NCBI RefSeq assembly: GCF_005601135.1 | Contig: NZ_CP039381.1 | Coordinates: 1,237,941-1,301,940, forward strand | Length of the DNA: 64,000 nucleotides | Reading direction: 5' to 3' | DNA from: Ruminococcus bovis | Lineage (GTDB): Bacteria > Bacillota > Clostridia > Oscillospirales > Acutalibacteraceae | Part shown: positions 23,258-32,124 of the stretch, one piece after another | Layout: each line of letters opens with the position of its first letter | How positions within the stretch are numbered: the first letter of the stretch is position 1 | Notes under the pieces: generated by a model | Told to the model about the DNA's origin: nothing | The model's database searches: none | Seen by the model: only the letters and a program-made list of their open reading frames with translations | Made by a program: the position numbers and the translations under genes

Positions 23258-24952
23258 TTATTTTTTCTTCTTAAAGCCATCCTTTAGGCTAACACTTCTG
23301 TTAAATACAAAGTGGTCTTTGCTACTGTCTTTGTTGTCAGTACAGAAGTAACCTAGTCTCATAAACTGATAATGAGTATGTGGGTTATCCTTAACAGATG
23401 CCTCAACCTTACAATCATTTAGTACAACAAGACTTTCAGGATTAATATAGTCTAGGAAGTTCTTGTCACCTGTGTCAGGTTCAGGATCAGTAAATAGATT
23501 GTCATATAGTCTAACTTCTGCCGGTACATAGTTGTTAGCATCTACCCAATGGATAGTACCTCTAACCTTTCTACCGTCAGGAGTATCACCACCACGAGAC
23601 TCAGGGTCATATTCAGCATATACAGTAGTAACATTGCCGTTTTCATCCTTGTCACAACCTGTACAAGTAACATAGTAAGCTGACTTTAGTCTTACTTCAT
23701 TGCCAGGGTATAGACGCTGATACTTTCTGAAAGGTTCTTCCATAAAGTCTTCACTTTCAATGTAACATTCTCTTGAGAATGTAATTGTTCTTTCACCATC
23801 TTCAGGGTGGTTAGGGTTGTTCTCTACTGTGAATTCTTCTGTTTTGCCCTCAGGATAGTTAGTGATAACTAGCTTAATAGGGTGAATAACAGCCATAATT
23901 CTGTTTGCTCTATCGTTAAGGTCATTTCTTAGACAATGTTCTAAGAAACCGTATTCAACTGTTGAATTAACCTTAGATACACCAATCTGTTCACAGAATG
24001 AACGGATAGATTCAGGTGTATAACCTCTTCTTCTTAAACCACATAGAGTAGGCATTCTTGGGTCATCCCAACCATTAACATAGCCTTCTTCTACCAACTG
24101 ACGAAGTTTTCTCTTGCTCATTACTGTGTTATTAATACCAAGACGAGCAAATTCAATCTGTCTAGGCTTTGCCGGTGCTGAAATATTAGCAATAACCCAA
24201 TCATATAGTGGACGGTGACTTTCAAATTCAAGTGTACATAGTGAATGTGTAATACCCTCAATAGCATCTTCAATAGGATGTGCAAAGTCATACATAGGAT
24301 AAATGCACCACTCAGTACCTGTCTTATGATGTGCCATATGGTTGATACGGTAGATTACAGGGTCACGCATACTAAAGTTACCTGAAGCAAGGTCAATCTT
24401 TGCTCTAAGTGTCATTTTACCGTCTTCAAATTCGCCATTCTTCATTCTTTCAAATAAGTCAAGGCTTTCTTCAATAGGTCTGTCTCTATATGGGCTTTTT
24501 GCCGGAGTCTTTAGGTCGCCTCTGTATTCCTTCATCTGTTCTGCGTTTAGTTCGCAAACATAAGCTAAACCTTTCTTGATAAGTTCAACTGCATAGTCAT
24601 ACATTTGTGGGAAGTATTCAGATGCAAAGTAGAATCTGTCACCCCAATCAAAACCAAGCCACTTAATATCTTCCTTAATAGCATCAACATACTCTACATC
24701 TTCTTTAGTAGGGTTTGTGTCGTCCATTCTAAGGTTACAAAGTCCGTTGTACTTTTCTGCTGTGCCAAAGTCAATGCAAATAGCCTTTGCATGACCAATG
24801 TGTAGGTAGCCGTTTGGTTCAGGAGGAAAACGAGTGTGTACTGTTTTACCTTCATACTGACCACCCTCGGCAATATCTTCATCAATAAAAGTATGGATGA
24901 AGTTACTTGACATTACTTCTTCATTATTATTGTTCTTTATTTCCTCAGCCAT
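23258..24952 (-). CDS. glnS: Glutaminyl-tRNA synthetase
   Basis: 564 residues, class I synthetase charging tRNA-Gln with glutamine. Signature [15 protein letters not shown] (about 44-58) is the HIGH motif, RMDDTNP follows, and VMSKRKL is the KMSKS equivalent. The GlxRS anticodon-binding beta-barrels fill the C-terminal third. GlnRS is less common in Firmicutes, most of which use GatCAB; its presence in Clostridia is generally ascribed to transfer, and it does not exclude that GatCAB also exists. Length is typical. It has its own promoter and terminator. Confidence 0.97.
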   Translation of the reverse strand: MAEEIKNNNNEEVMSSNFIHTFIDEDIAEGGQYEGKTVHTRFPPEPNGYLHIGHAKAICIDFGTAEKYNGLCNLRMDDTNPTKEDVEYVDAIKEDIKWLGFDWGDRFYFASEYFPQMYDYAVELIKKGLAYVCELNAEQMKEYRGDLKTPAKSPYRDRPIEESLDLFERMKNGEFEDGKMTLRAKIDLASGNFSMRDPVIYRINHMAHHKTGTEWCIYPMYDFAHPIEDAIEGITHSLCTLEFESHRPLYDWVIANISAPAKPRQIEFARLGINNTVMSKRKLRQLVEEGYVNGWDDPRMPTLCGLRRRGYTPESIRSFCEQIGVSKVNSTVEYGFLEHCLRNDLNDRANRIMAVIHPIKLVITNYPEGKTEEFTVENNPNHPEDGERTITFSRECYIESEDFMEEPFRKYQRLYPGNEVRLKSAYYVTCTGCDKDENGNVTTVYAEYDPESRGGDTPDGRKVRGTIHWVDANNYVPAEVRLYDNLFTDPEPDTGDKNFLDYINPESLVVLNDCKVEASVKDNPHTHYQFMRLGYFCTDNKDSSKDHFVFNRSVSLKDGFKKKK

Positions 24953-24997
24953 AGTGTTCCTCGCTTAAAAATTTTTCTTAAATATATAGATAAAATT

Positions 24998-25025
24998 ATT
25001 ATATCATATATATAGAAATTTTCAA
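24998..25025 (-). promoter_or_regulatory. Promoter of glnS
   Basis: Minus strand: -35 TTGAAA (25025-25020), 16-bp spacer, -10 TATAAT (25003-24998). The 320-bp region between glnS and the importer operon (24953-25272) holds this promoter and the one at 25198; I see nothing else in it. Confidence 0.65.
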
Positions 25026-25197
25026 TATTTGATTTATAGCTAATTTTAGGACTTTATTGTGTCAAATAATAAGGATTGTATATGGTGAAAATAACTAAAT
25101 ATAAAGAATATCACTATCAATTTTAACGAATTTAAGAAGGCTTATTTGTGCAGTTAACTAAATTTTTTTGCTAATTCTTTAACACTTTAAAGCGTTA

Positions 25198-25226
25198 TTG
25201 ACAACCAAATTTTACTGTGATAAAAT
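25198..25226 (+). promoter_or_regulatory. Promoter of the ABC importer operon
   Basis: -35 TTGACA at 25198-25203, 17-bp spacer, -10 TAAAAT at 25221-25226. The short leader contains hairpin AAATAGAG (25238-25245) / CTCTATTT (25251-25258) immediately before the GGGAGG ribosome site, which may shield that site. Confidence 0.8.
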
Positions 25227-25272
25227 TGTGTTATTAAAAATAGAGAGGAACTCTATTTGGGAGGAAAAAACA

Positions 25273-26262
25273 ATGAAAAAATTATTAGCAATGCTTTGTG
25301 TTGTTGCTATGGCTCTATGTGCAACTGCTTGTGGCAGTGGTTCAAATAGCTCAAACGGCTCAAGTAATGACGCAAACAAAAGTTACAAAATCGGTATCTG
25401 TCAGCTTATTCAGCATCCTGCTCTTGATGCTGCAACAAAGGGCTTTAAGGCTTATTTAACAGAAAAACTTGGTGACAAGGTATCTTTCACAGAACAGAAC
25501 GCTGCAGGGGACTCAGCTACTTGTGCTACAATCTGCAATCAGTTTGCTTCTGACAATGTTGATTTGATTATGTCTAACGGTACTGCTGCTTTACAGGCTG
25601 CTGTTTCTGCAACAAAGACTATTCCTATCCTAGGTACTTCTATTACAGATTACGGTTCAGCTCTTGGTATTGACAACTGGACAGGTACAACAGGTGCTAA
25701 TGTATCAGGTACAACAGACCTTGCTCCACTTGATGAACAGGCTGATATGATTAATGAACTATATCCAAACTCAAAGACTGTTGGTATTCTATATTGTTCA
25801 GGTGAACCAAACTCAAAGTATCAGGCAACAACAATTACAGATTACCTAAAGAAACTTGGTAAGACAGTTAAGGAATTTACTTTTGCCGACTCTAACGATG
25901 TTGCTTCTGTTACAAAGACAGCTTGTGGTGAAAGTGATGTTCTTTATGTTCCAACAGATAACACAGCTGCTAACTGTGCTAAGACAGTTAACAATGTTGC
26001 TCTAAAGGAAAAGACACCAATCATTGCCGGTGAAGAAGGTATTTGCTCAGGTTGTGGTGTTGCAACACTTTCAATCAGCTACTATGACCTTGGTTATGCA
26101 ACAGGCGAAATGGCTTATGATGTTCTTGTAAATGGCAAAGACATTTCTAAGATGGAAGTTAAGTCAGCTCCTAAGTTTACAAAGGAATACAATGTTGAAC
26201 TTTGTAAGGCTCTGGGTCTTGATATTCCATCAGATTACAAGGCAATCGGTGAAGATAAGTAA
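25273..26262 (+). CDS. ABC importer substrate-binding lipoprotein (TrpX/PF04392 type)
   Basis: 329 residues from the ATG at 25273 (GGGAGGA upstream; earlier in-frame TTG overlaps the promoter). The signal peptide ends in lipobox TACG (lipid anchor at the Cys of ATACGSG), followed by a Ser/Asn-rich linker. The mature start YKIGICQLIQHPALDAATKGF is the usual opening of the ABC_sub_bind family, a two-lobed binding protein. Members next to this permease/ATPase pair transport aromatic amino acids (TrpXYZ) or other small ligands. The amino-acid substrate is inferred from family only. It is the first gene of the operon. Confidence 0.92.
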   Translation: MKKLLAMLCVVAMALCATACGSGSNSSNGSSNDANKSYKIGICQLIQHPALDAATKGFKAYLTEKLGDKVSFTEQNAAGDSATCATICNQFASDNVDLIMSNGTAALQAAVSATKTIPILGTSITDYGSALGIDNWTGTTGANVSGTTDLAPLDEQADMINELYPNSKTVGILYCSGEPNSKYQATTITDYLKKLGKTVKEFTFADSNDVASVTKTACGESDVLYVPTDNTAANCAKTVNNVALKEKTPIIAGEEGICSGCGVATLSISYYDLGYATGEMAYDVLVNGKDISKMEVKSAPKFTKEYNVELCKALGLDIPSDYKAIGEDK

Positions 26263-26283
26263 TTAAAATTTACTAAACAAAAA

Positions 26284-26309
26284 TAGGGGTTGGCTTATGT
26301 CAACCCCTA
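26284..26309 (+). promoter_or_regulatory. Hairpin after the binding-protein gene
   Basis: TAGGGGTTG (26284-26292) pairs with CAACCCCTA (26301-26309), eight-base loop, no T-run. Together with the next hairpin it sits between binding-protein and permease genes, where such structures commonly protect the upstream mRNA part and lower downstream expression. Confidence 0.6.
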
Positions 26310-26325
26310 ATTAATAAGTTGGTTC

Positions 26326-26374
26326 AAAGGCATATAAATGTGTTTCAAATGAGAAAATACATTTATATGCTTTT
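26326..26374 (+). terminator. Long intra-operon hairpin (partial terminator)
   Basis: Perfect 12-bp arm GCATATAAATGT (26330-26341) with ACATTTATATGC (26359-26370), extended by AAAG/CTTTT outside and TTTC/GAAA inside, then TTTTGGG. It could attenuate transcription into the permease gene. Confidence 0.6.
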
Positions 26375-26398
26375 GGGCGTAATTATAGGAGGATAAAA

Positions 26399-27364
26399 AT
26401 GGACGCTATTATGTCATACTTTAGCTCTCTTAGTCCACTACAACTTCTAAATAATTTACCCGGTGCAGTTGCTCAAGGTATTATTTGGGGTATTATGGCT
26501 TTGGGAGTTTACATTACTTTTAGGCTACTTGATGTTGCCGACCTTTCAGTTGATGGTACTTTTACAACCGGTGGTGCAGTAACTATTATGTTAAAACTTG
26601 CAGGTTTCCCTATGTGGTCTTGCTTAATTATTGCAGTACTTGCCGGACTTGTGGCAGGTTTTGTTACAGGCATTTTACATACTAAGTTAGGTATTCCGGC
26701 TATTCTTGCAGGTATCTTAACACAGATTGCTCTATATTCTATTAACCTAAGAATTATGGACTTCTCATCAAATAAATCATTTGCTTTTGGTGAAAAGGAT
26801 TTATATGTTACTCTTGGCAATGTACCACAGGCAATTATTGTTTCTGCTATTTTTGCAGTAGCACTTATTGCTTTGTTATATTGGTATTTTGGTACAGAAC
26901 AAGGTTCAGCACTTAGAGCAACAGGTAGTAACCACTCAATGAGTAGCGCACAAGGTATCAATATTTCAACAATGAAAGTTATCGGTCTTTCATTATCAAA
27001 TGGTATCGTAGCACTTTCAGGTGGTTTAATGACTCAGTATCAAGGCTTTGCCGATGTTAACCAAGGTAGAGGTGCTATCGTAACAGGTCTTGCAGCAGTT
27101 ATTATAGGGGAAGCTATCGGTATGGCTATCTTAGGCAAGAAGATGAACTTTATCGGTAAACTTGTTTTTGTTGTAATCGGTGGTATTATCTATTACTTCA
27201 TTATGACAATTGTATTGTGGCTAAAGTTAAATTCAAACGACCTAAAGCTATTTACTGCAATTATCGTTGCATTGTTCCTAGCAGTTCCTTACTTAAAGTC
27301 AAAGAGTAAAAGTTCATTTAGTAAAGCTAAAAAGAGAGGAGAGAAGTTAGATGCTAAAGATTAG
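26399..27364 (+). CDS. ABC importer permease (branched-chain amino acid type)
   Basis: 321 residues with eight to nine membrane segments, of the BPD_transp_2 superfamily (LivH-like); ITFRLLDVADLSVDGTFTTG and LRATGSNHSMSSAQGIN are typical of the permease that partners PF04392 binding proteins. GGAGG precedes the ATG. The stop overlaps the ATPase start by 14 bp, so translation is probably coupled. It forms the membrane channel of the importer encoded by this operon. Confidence 0.92.
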   Translation: MDAIMSYFSSLSPLQLLNNLPGAVAQGIIWGIMALGVYITFRLLDVADLSVDGTFTTGGAVTIMLKLAGFPMWSCLIIAVLAGLVAGFVTGILHTKLGIPAILAGILTQIALYSINLRIMDFSSNKSFAFGEKDLYVTLGNVPQAIIVSAIFAVALIALLYWYFGTEQGSALRATGSNHSMSSAQGINISTMKVIGLSLSNGIVALSGGLMTQYQGFADVNQGRGAIVTGLAAVIIGEAIGMAILGKKMNFIGKLVFVVIGGIIYYFIMTIVLWLKLNSNDLKLFTAIIVALFLAVPYLKSKSKSSFSKAKKRGEKLDAKD

Positions 27365-28145
27365 TTCTATTGAAAAAACCTTTAATCCCGGTACAATTAA
27401 TGAAAAGAAAGCACTGGACAAAGTTTCTCTCCACCTTAATCCGGGTGACTTTGTTACCATCATCGGTGGTAACGGTGCAGGTAAATCAACTTTGATGAAT
27501 GCTATTACAGGTGTATGGCCTGTTGATAACGGTAGTATTATTCTTGACGGTGTAAATGTTACAGGTTTACCTGAATATAAAAGAGCAAAGTTTATCGGAA
27601 GAGTTTTCCAAGACCCTATGATGGGTACTGCTCCCGATATGCAGATTATTGAGAACTTAGCCCTTGCCTATAGACGAGGCAAGAAAAGAACTTTAAAGTG
27701 GGGCATTACAAAGAAAGAAAAGGAAATGTTCCACGAAAAGTTAAAGATTTTAGGCTTAGGACTTGAGGACAGAATGACATCAAAGGTAGGACTTCTTTCA
27801 GGTGGTCAAAGACAGGCATTAACTCTTCTTATGGCATCTTTACAAACACCAAAGTTACTACTTCTTGATGAACATACTGCAGCACTTGACCCTACAACTG
27901 CTGCTAAGGTTCTACAGATTTCTGAAGAAATTATTGAGAGAGATAAGTTGACTGCAATGATGATTACTCATAATATGAATGATGCTATTGTTCACGGTAA
28001 CAGACTTATTATGATGAACAACGGTCAGATTATCTATGATGTTCAAGGTGAAGAAAAGAAGAAACTAACAAAAGCTGACCTTATGGCTAAATTTGCTGAA
28101 ATTGCCGGTGAAGATGCTGAGTCAGACAAAATGTTGTTATCTTAA
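27351..28145 (+). CDS. ABC importer ATP-binding protein
   Basis: 264 residues. Walker A GGNGAGKST (about 38-46), signature LLSGGQRQALTLLMA, Walker B LLLLDEHTAALDP and switch His in MITHNM. The DEHTAALDP form (His in place of Pro after Glu) is common in this TrpZ-type ATPase group. It completes the importer; its start overlaps the permease end and a strong terminator follows. Confidence 0.94.
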   Translation: MLKISSIEKTFNPGTINEKKALDKVSLHLNPGDFVTIIGGNGAGKSTLMNAITGVWPVDNGSIILDGVNVTGLPEYKRAKFIGRVFQDPMMGTAPDMQIIENLALAYRRGKKRTLKWGITKKEKEMFHEKLKILGLGLEDRMTSKVGLLSGGQRQALTLLMASLQTPKLLLLDEHTAALDPTTAAKVLQISEEIIERDKLTAMMITHNMNDAIVHGNRLIMMNNGQIIYDVQGEEKKKLTKADLMAKFAEIAGEDAESDKMLLS

Positions 28146-28160
28146 CTTAATAAATAACAG

Positions 28161-28189
28161 AAAGGTCGGTACAATAAGTACCGACCTTT
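28161..28189. terminator. Terminator of the ABC importer operon
   Basis: Perfect 12-bp stem AAAGGTCGGTAC (28161-28172) with GTACCGACCTTT (28178-28189), AATAA loop and T-run; can also serve the convergent tetR gene. Confidence 0.92.
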
Positions 28190-28203
28190 TTTCATAGAAA
28201 AAT

Positions 28204-28755
28204 TTAGTTAAGTTGTTCTCTGATTTTGTTTTGAATAATATTAGAACAAATTTCTGCCATTTCTTCGGGAGTTTCCTTCATACCATTATTAAGCCAACTT
28301 TCAATTATGCCCAAAACACCAAACACCATAAAAGAAAAGTAATGCTCTGCTGTATTAGTATCACCAAAGTGATTTGTAAATTTGCTATGCAAGAATTTAA
28401 TCAACTTTTTAGTAAAGGCAATTTCTCCTCTATCGGAAAGCATAACCTGACAAAATTCATTGTTGTTCTTTACAAAGATAAAAACTTCTCTGAAAAGTTC
28501 TTCGTTTAGAACATCATCTTGTTTTTCAATAGGAACAAGAAATTCATCAAGTTCCCTAAACATATCGTCCTCAATTTGTTCTAACATATCAAATACATCT
28601 GTATAATGAAGATAAAAAGTTCCTCTGTTAATGTCTGCCTTGTCACACAACTCTTTTACCGTAATGTGTTTCACACTTTTCTCTTTCATTAGAGAAAGTA
28701 GTGAACTTTTTAGAACGGCCCTGGTTTTCCTAATTCTTCTGTCCTGTGTACCCAT
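28204..28755 (-). CDS. TetR-family transcriptional regulator
   Basis: 183 residues. The N-terminal helix-turn-helix is TVKELCDKADINRGTFYLHY (about 34-53), the standard TetR DNA-binding segment; the C-terminal half has the TetR_C_7 style (FVKNNNEFCQVMLSD and later FMVFGVLGIIESWLNNG). This subtype is the one often found next to YhgE/Pip genes. It is divergent from such a gene with a 149-bp shared region, so it most likely represses that gene and itself. The inducing ligand is unknown. Confidence 0.92.
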   Translation of the reverse strand: MGTQDRRIRKTRAVLKSSLLSLMKEKSVKHITVKELCDKADINRGTFYLHYTDVFDMLEQIEDDMFRELDEFLVPIEKQDDVLNEELFREVFIFVKNNNEFCQVMLSDRGEIAFTKKLIKFLHSKFTNHFGDTNTAEHYFSFMVFGVLGIIESWLNNGMKETPEEMAEICSNIIQNKIREQLN

Positions 28756-28823
28756 AAAATTTCACCTTCTCAACACAATTTACAAATATGTTTATTATCG
28801 TACATATGGTTGCAAATTGCTTA

Positions 28824-28851
28824 TTGTGTTTTTTTACAATACTAGTATAAT
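28824..28851 (+). promoter_or_regulatory. Promoter of the YhgE/Pip gene
   Basis: -35 TTGTGT at 28824-28829, 16-bp spacer, -10 TATAAT at 28846-28851, inside the region shared with tetR. No clear TetR palindrome could be picked out by eye. Confidence 0.55.
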
Positions 28852-28904
28852 AGAAAATGTTCAAGAAATCAACACTATGTTTAATTTTTTTATGAGGTGA
28901 TTGT

Positions 28905-31847
28905 ATGAGTAAAAAGAAAAAAACTTTTATACTCAAGGTCTTACCGATTATTGCGATTTGTATTGTAATGTTGATTCCATCAATATACGCTTGTGTATTC
29001 TTGGGTTCAATGTGGGATCCTTATGGTAACATAGGTGACCTACCGGTAGCTGTGGTGAATTACGACAAATCCGTTGAGTACAATGACAAAACATTGTCCA
29101 TTGGGGATGACCTTGTAGATAAACTAAAGGATAATGATTCCTTGAAATTCAATTTTGTTGATAGCGATACGGCTGAACAAGGTATTGAGAATGGTACATA
29201 TTATATGGTTATTACCATTCCAAAAGATTTTTCCAAAAATGCAACAACTTTGATGGATGCAAATCCTAAGAAGATGGAGCTTGACTACAAAACTAATCCG
29301 GGCAAAAACTACATTGCCTCTAAGATGAGTTCAACTGCTTTGGAAAAAATCAAAACAGAAATCGAACATACAGTAACAGAAACTTATACACAGACAGTTT
29401 TTGATACTATTGGAGATACAGCTGATAGCCTTTATGATGCAGTTGATGGTGCACAGAAGCTAAATGACGGTGTTGGTAAACTTTCAGATGGTAATGACAC
29501 TATTACAACTAACCTAAAGACTTTAGCAGATAGCTCAGTAACATTTGCCGATGGTGCAAATACTCTAAACACAGGTCTTGTAACATATACTAATGGTGTT
29601 ACATCCTTAAATTCCGGTGCTTGGAGAATTAAAGCAGGTCTTGATACATTAAACGGTAATGTACCTACTCTTTCAAGTGGTATTAGTGCTTTAGCAAATG
29701 GTGGTGTATCACTAAAAGACGGTATCAAAACTTATACTGACGGTGTTGCAACTGCTAACACAGGTGCTCAGACACTTAACAAAAATTCAAGTACACTAAA
29801 TAACGGTGTTTCTACTTTGCATAACGGTACAACAACTTTAAAGTCAGGTATTAAGACTTATACTTCAGGTGTTGCAACTGCTAACACAGGTGCTCAAACA
29901 TTGTCACAAAGTTCAAGCACACTTAACAGTGGTGCTTCTTCTCTAAAGACAGGTTCAAGCACATTGTCAACAGGTACTTCAACTTTAAAGTCAGGACTTA
30001 ACACAATGTCCGGTGAACTTGCAAAGTCAGTAACTGATGAAAATGCAGAAAAGCTAAAGACACTTTCAAGTGGTCTTACTGCTCTAAACAGTGGTATTTC
30101 TCAGTTAAATGATAGCCTACAAAATGCAGAAGAGTCAACACTTGGAAGTGATCTAACAACTGTTGGTGCTGATATTCAAAATGCAGGTGCTGAACTAAAA
30201 TCAGCATCAGACGGTCTTACATCTTTACAGAAAGAAATTGCAACAATTTCTACTTCAAGCTGGTTCAAGAGCCTTGATGCAGCAACTCAAGCATCTGTAA
30301 TTAATGGTTTAAAATCTTCAGCAAAAGAAATCGGTGACGGTTTATCCGGTGTACAGTCTGACTTAACAACTGCCGGTGCTGACCTAAAGACAGCAGCATC
30401 AACAGCTAAAGAAGTTGGTAAGTCAGTTGATACTGTAAAGGCATCAGTTAAGAAGATTAGTGAAAACTCAAAATTACTACTACCTACTGCAAGTACTCAA
30501 GTAACTGCACTATATGGTGGTTTAAGCTCTGTTAAGGATACACTTGATACAAAGCTTATCCCAGGTGCTACTGCTCTTAAAATTGGTGCTTCTCAGCTAG
30601 ATGGTGGTATTGGTACTCTAAAAACAGGTTTATCAACATACACAGGTGGTGTTGATACTCTTGCAAAGGGTACAAAACAGTTAAATGACAACAGTAAGAG
30701 CCTTAACGATGGTGCTAAGAGCCTAAATGACGGTACTAAGTCACTAAAGACCGGTGTTACAACATACACAGGTGGTGTTAAGACACTTGCTGATGGTACT
30801 AAGAAATTAACTGATAACAACAAGACTCTTAATAAGGGTGCTACTGATTTATCAAATGGTGCTAATAAACTAAAAGACAGTGTACCAACACTTTCAAGTG
30901 GTATTGAACAACTATTTAACGGTTCAACAACTCTTGCAAATGGTACACGACAGTTAATGGATAATAACGATAAGCTTGTTTCCGGTAGTAAGGAATTGGC
31001 AAATGGTGCAACAAAGATTTCTACCGGTGCAGATAAACTTTATGACGGTTCAAAGACACTGGGTAAGGGCTTAACAACAGTTGATAATGGTGTTACAACT
31101 CTTAAGAAAGCACTTAAGAAGGGCGCTGATACTGCTAAGGATACAACAATCTCAAGTAAGCAGAAGAAGATGTTTGCTTCTCCTGTAAATGCAAATGAAA
31201 CTCAGGTTTCTAAGGTAGCTAACAACGGTTCAGCTATGGCAGCATATATGATGTGTGCAGGTCTTTGGGTAGCAGGTATTTCATTCTGTGTTGTAACAGG
31301 TGCAGAAAATGACCCTAAGCGTATCAGAAGAAAGAAGAAACTTTGGATTAGAAAACTATTTGAACTTGCACTGTTTGCAGTTGGTGCAGGTGCAGTTCTT
31401 GTAACACTTCTAATTAATGTAAACGGTATGGATCCGGCTTATGTTGGCAGAACATTTGCTTTAGCTATTATGACTTCTGTAGCATTTACTGCAATTGCAT
31501 ACTTCTTCAACATTATCCTTGGTAAGGTTGGTTCATTCGCATTACTTGTTCTTCTAGTTCTACAACTTGGTTGTGCCGGTGGTACATATCCACTTGACCT
31601 TTCACCAAGTATCTACAGAACCATGAAACCATTCTTCCCATTCTCTTATGCAGTTGACGGATTTAGAATGACAATTGCTACAGGTCAGGATATTACAGGT
31701 ATTATGCTTGTACTAGCAGGCTTTGCAGCAGTATTTATTGCACTAAGCATTATTGTAACTACAGTAAAGGTTAAGAGTAAGAATGAAAAGGAATATGGTC
31801 TATCAAGACTACTTGATGAGGCTTTCTCAGTTCCATTTAAGGATTAA
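28905..31847 (+). CDS. YhgE/Pip-family membrane protein with long repeat ectodomain
   Basis: 980 residues. One N-terminal membrane segment (about 9-32), an ectodomain of roughly 740 residues, and about six C-terminal membrane segments (from about 775). This is the layout of YhgE/Pip (phage infection protein) and of EsaA of type VII secretion. The ectodomain is a coiled, heptad-like array of units such as LKTGVTTYTGGVKTLADGTK and LNDGAKSLNDGTKSLKTGV; near-identical blocks recur at DNA level (29713-29775 with 29848-29910, and 30615-30670 with 30744-30800). Known relatives serve as phage receptors or secretion accessory proteins. No ESX genes are adjacent. Transcribed divergently from a TetR regulator. 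Confidence 0.9.
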   Translation: MSKKKKTFILKVLPIIAICIVMLIPSIYACVFLGSMWDPYGNIGDLPVAVVNYDKSVEYNDKTLSIGDDLVDKLKDNDSLKFNFVDSDTAEQGIENGTYYMVITIPKDFSKNATTLMDANPKKMELDYKTNPGKNYIASKMSSTALEKIKTEIEHTVTETYTQTVFDTIGDTADSLYDAVDGAQKLNDGVGKLSDGNDTITTNLKTLADSSVTFADGANTLNTGLVTYTNGVTSLNSGAWRIKAGLDTLNGNVPTLSSGISALANGGVSLKDGIKTYTDGVATANTGAQTLNKNSSTLNNGVSTLHNGTTTLKSGIKTYTSGVATANTGAQTLSQSSSTLNSGASSLKTGSSTLSTGTSTLKSGLNTMSGELAKSVTDENAEKLKTLSSGLTALNSGISQLNDSLQNAEESTLGSDLTTVGADIQNAGAELKSASDGLTSLQKEIATISTSSWFKSLDAATQASVINGLKSSAKEIGDGLSGVQSDLTTAGADLKTAASTAKEVGKSVDTVKASVKKISENSKLLLPTASTQVTALYGGLSSVKDTLDTKLIPGATALKIGASQLDGGIGTLKTGLSTYTGGVDTLAKGTKQLNDNSKSLNDGAKSLNDGTKSLKTGVTTYTGGVKTLADGTKKLTDNNKTLNKGATDLSNGANKLKDSVPTLSSGIEQLFNGSTTLANGTRQLMDNNDKLVSGSKELANGATKISTGADKLYDGSKTLGKGLTTVDNGVTTLKKALKKGADTAKDTTISSKQKKMFASPVNANETQVSKVANNGSAMAAYMMCAGLWVAGISFCVVTGAENDPKRIRRKKKLWIRKLFELALFAVGAGAVLVTLLINVNGMDPAYVGRTFALAIMTSVAFTAIAYFFNIILGKVGSFALLVLLVLQLGCAGGTYPLDLSPSIYRTMKPFFPFSYAVDGFRMTIATGQDITGIMLVLAGFAAVFIALSIIVTTVKVKSKNEKEYGLSRLLDEAFSVPFKD

Positions 31848-31894
31848 TCAGATTATTCCGTATATTCTTCCAAATATAATAACAAAATGCAAAG

Positions 31895-31919
31895 CACCCT
31901 TGAATTTAATTCAAGGGTG
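31895..31919 (+). terminator. Terminator of the YhgE/Pip gene
   Basis: Stem CACCCTTGAA (31895-31904) with TTCAAGGGTG (31910-31919), TTTAA loop, then TTTTTG. Confidence 0.88.
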
Positions 31920-31995
31920 TTTTTGTTTTGTGCAAAATGTACATTAAGTTGTGTAATATATACAAATGTGGTGTGATATTTTTTATATACGAATA

Positions 31996-32023
31996 TTGTA
32001 AAAATGTAACATTTTTTTATAAT
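31996..32023 (+). promoter_or_regulatory. Possible promoter of the Ig-like protein gene
   Basis: -35 TTGTAA at 31996-32001, 16-bp spacer, -10 TATAAT at 32018-32023; a second TATAAT lies at about 32030, so the exact start is unclear. Confidence 0.45.
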
Positions 32024-32124
32024 ATATGTTATAATAACGGTGATGGATTGTAAGTTAATTCAACAATATATAATGGGAATAATTGACAAATTTCCTGTAG
32101 AAAGATAAACTAAGGAGGATATGT

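Noticed and set aside
24953..25272. Search for a T-box or other riboswitch in front of the TrpXYZ-like importer
   Set aside because: The promoter at 25198-25226 leaves a leader of only about 40 nt with one small hairpin, too short for a T-box or known riboswitch.
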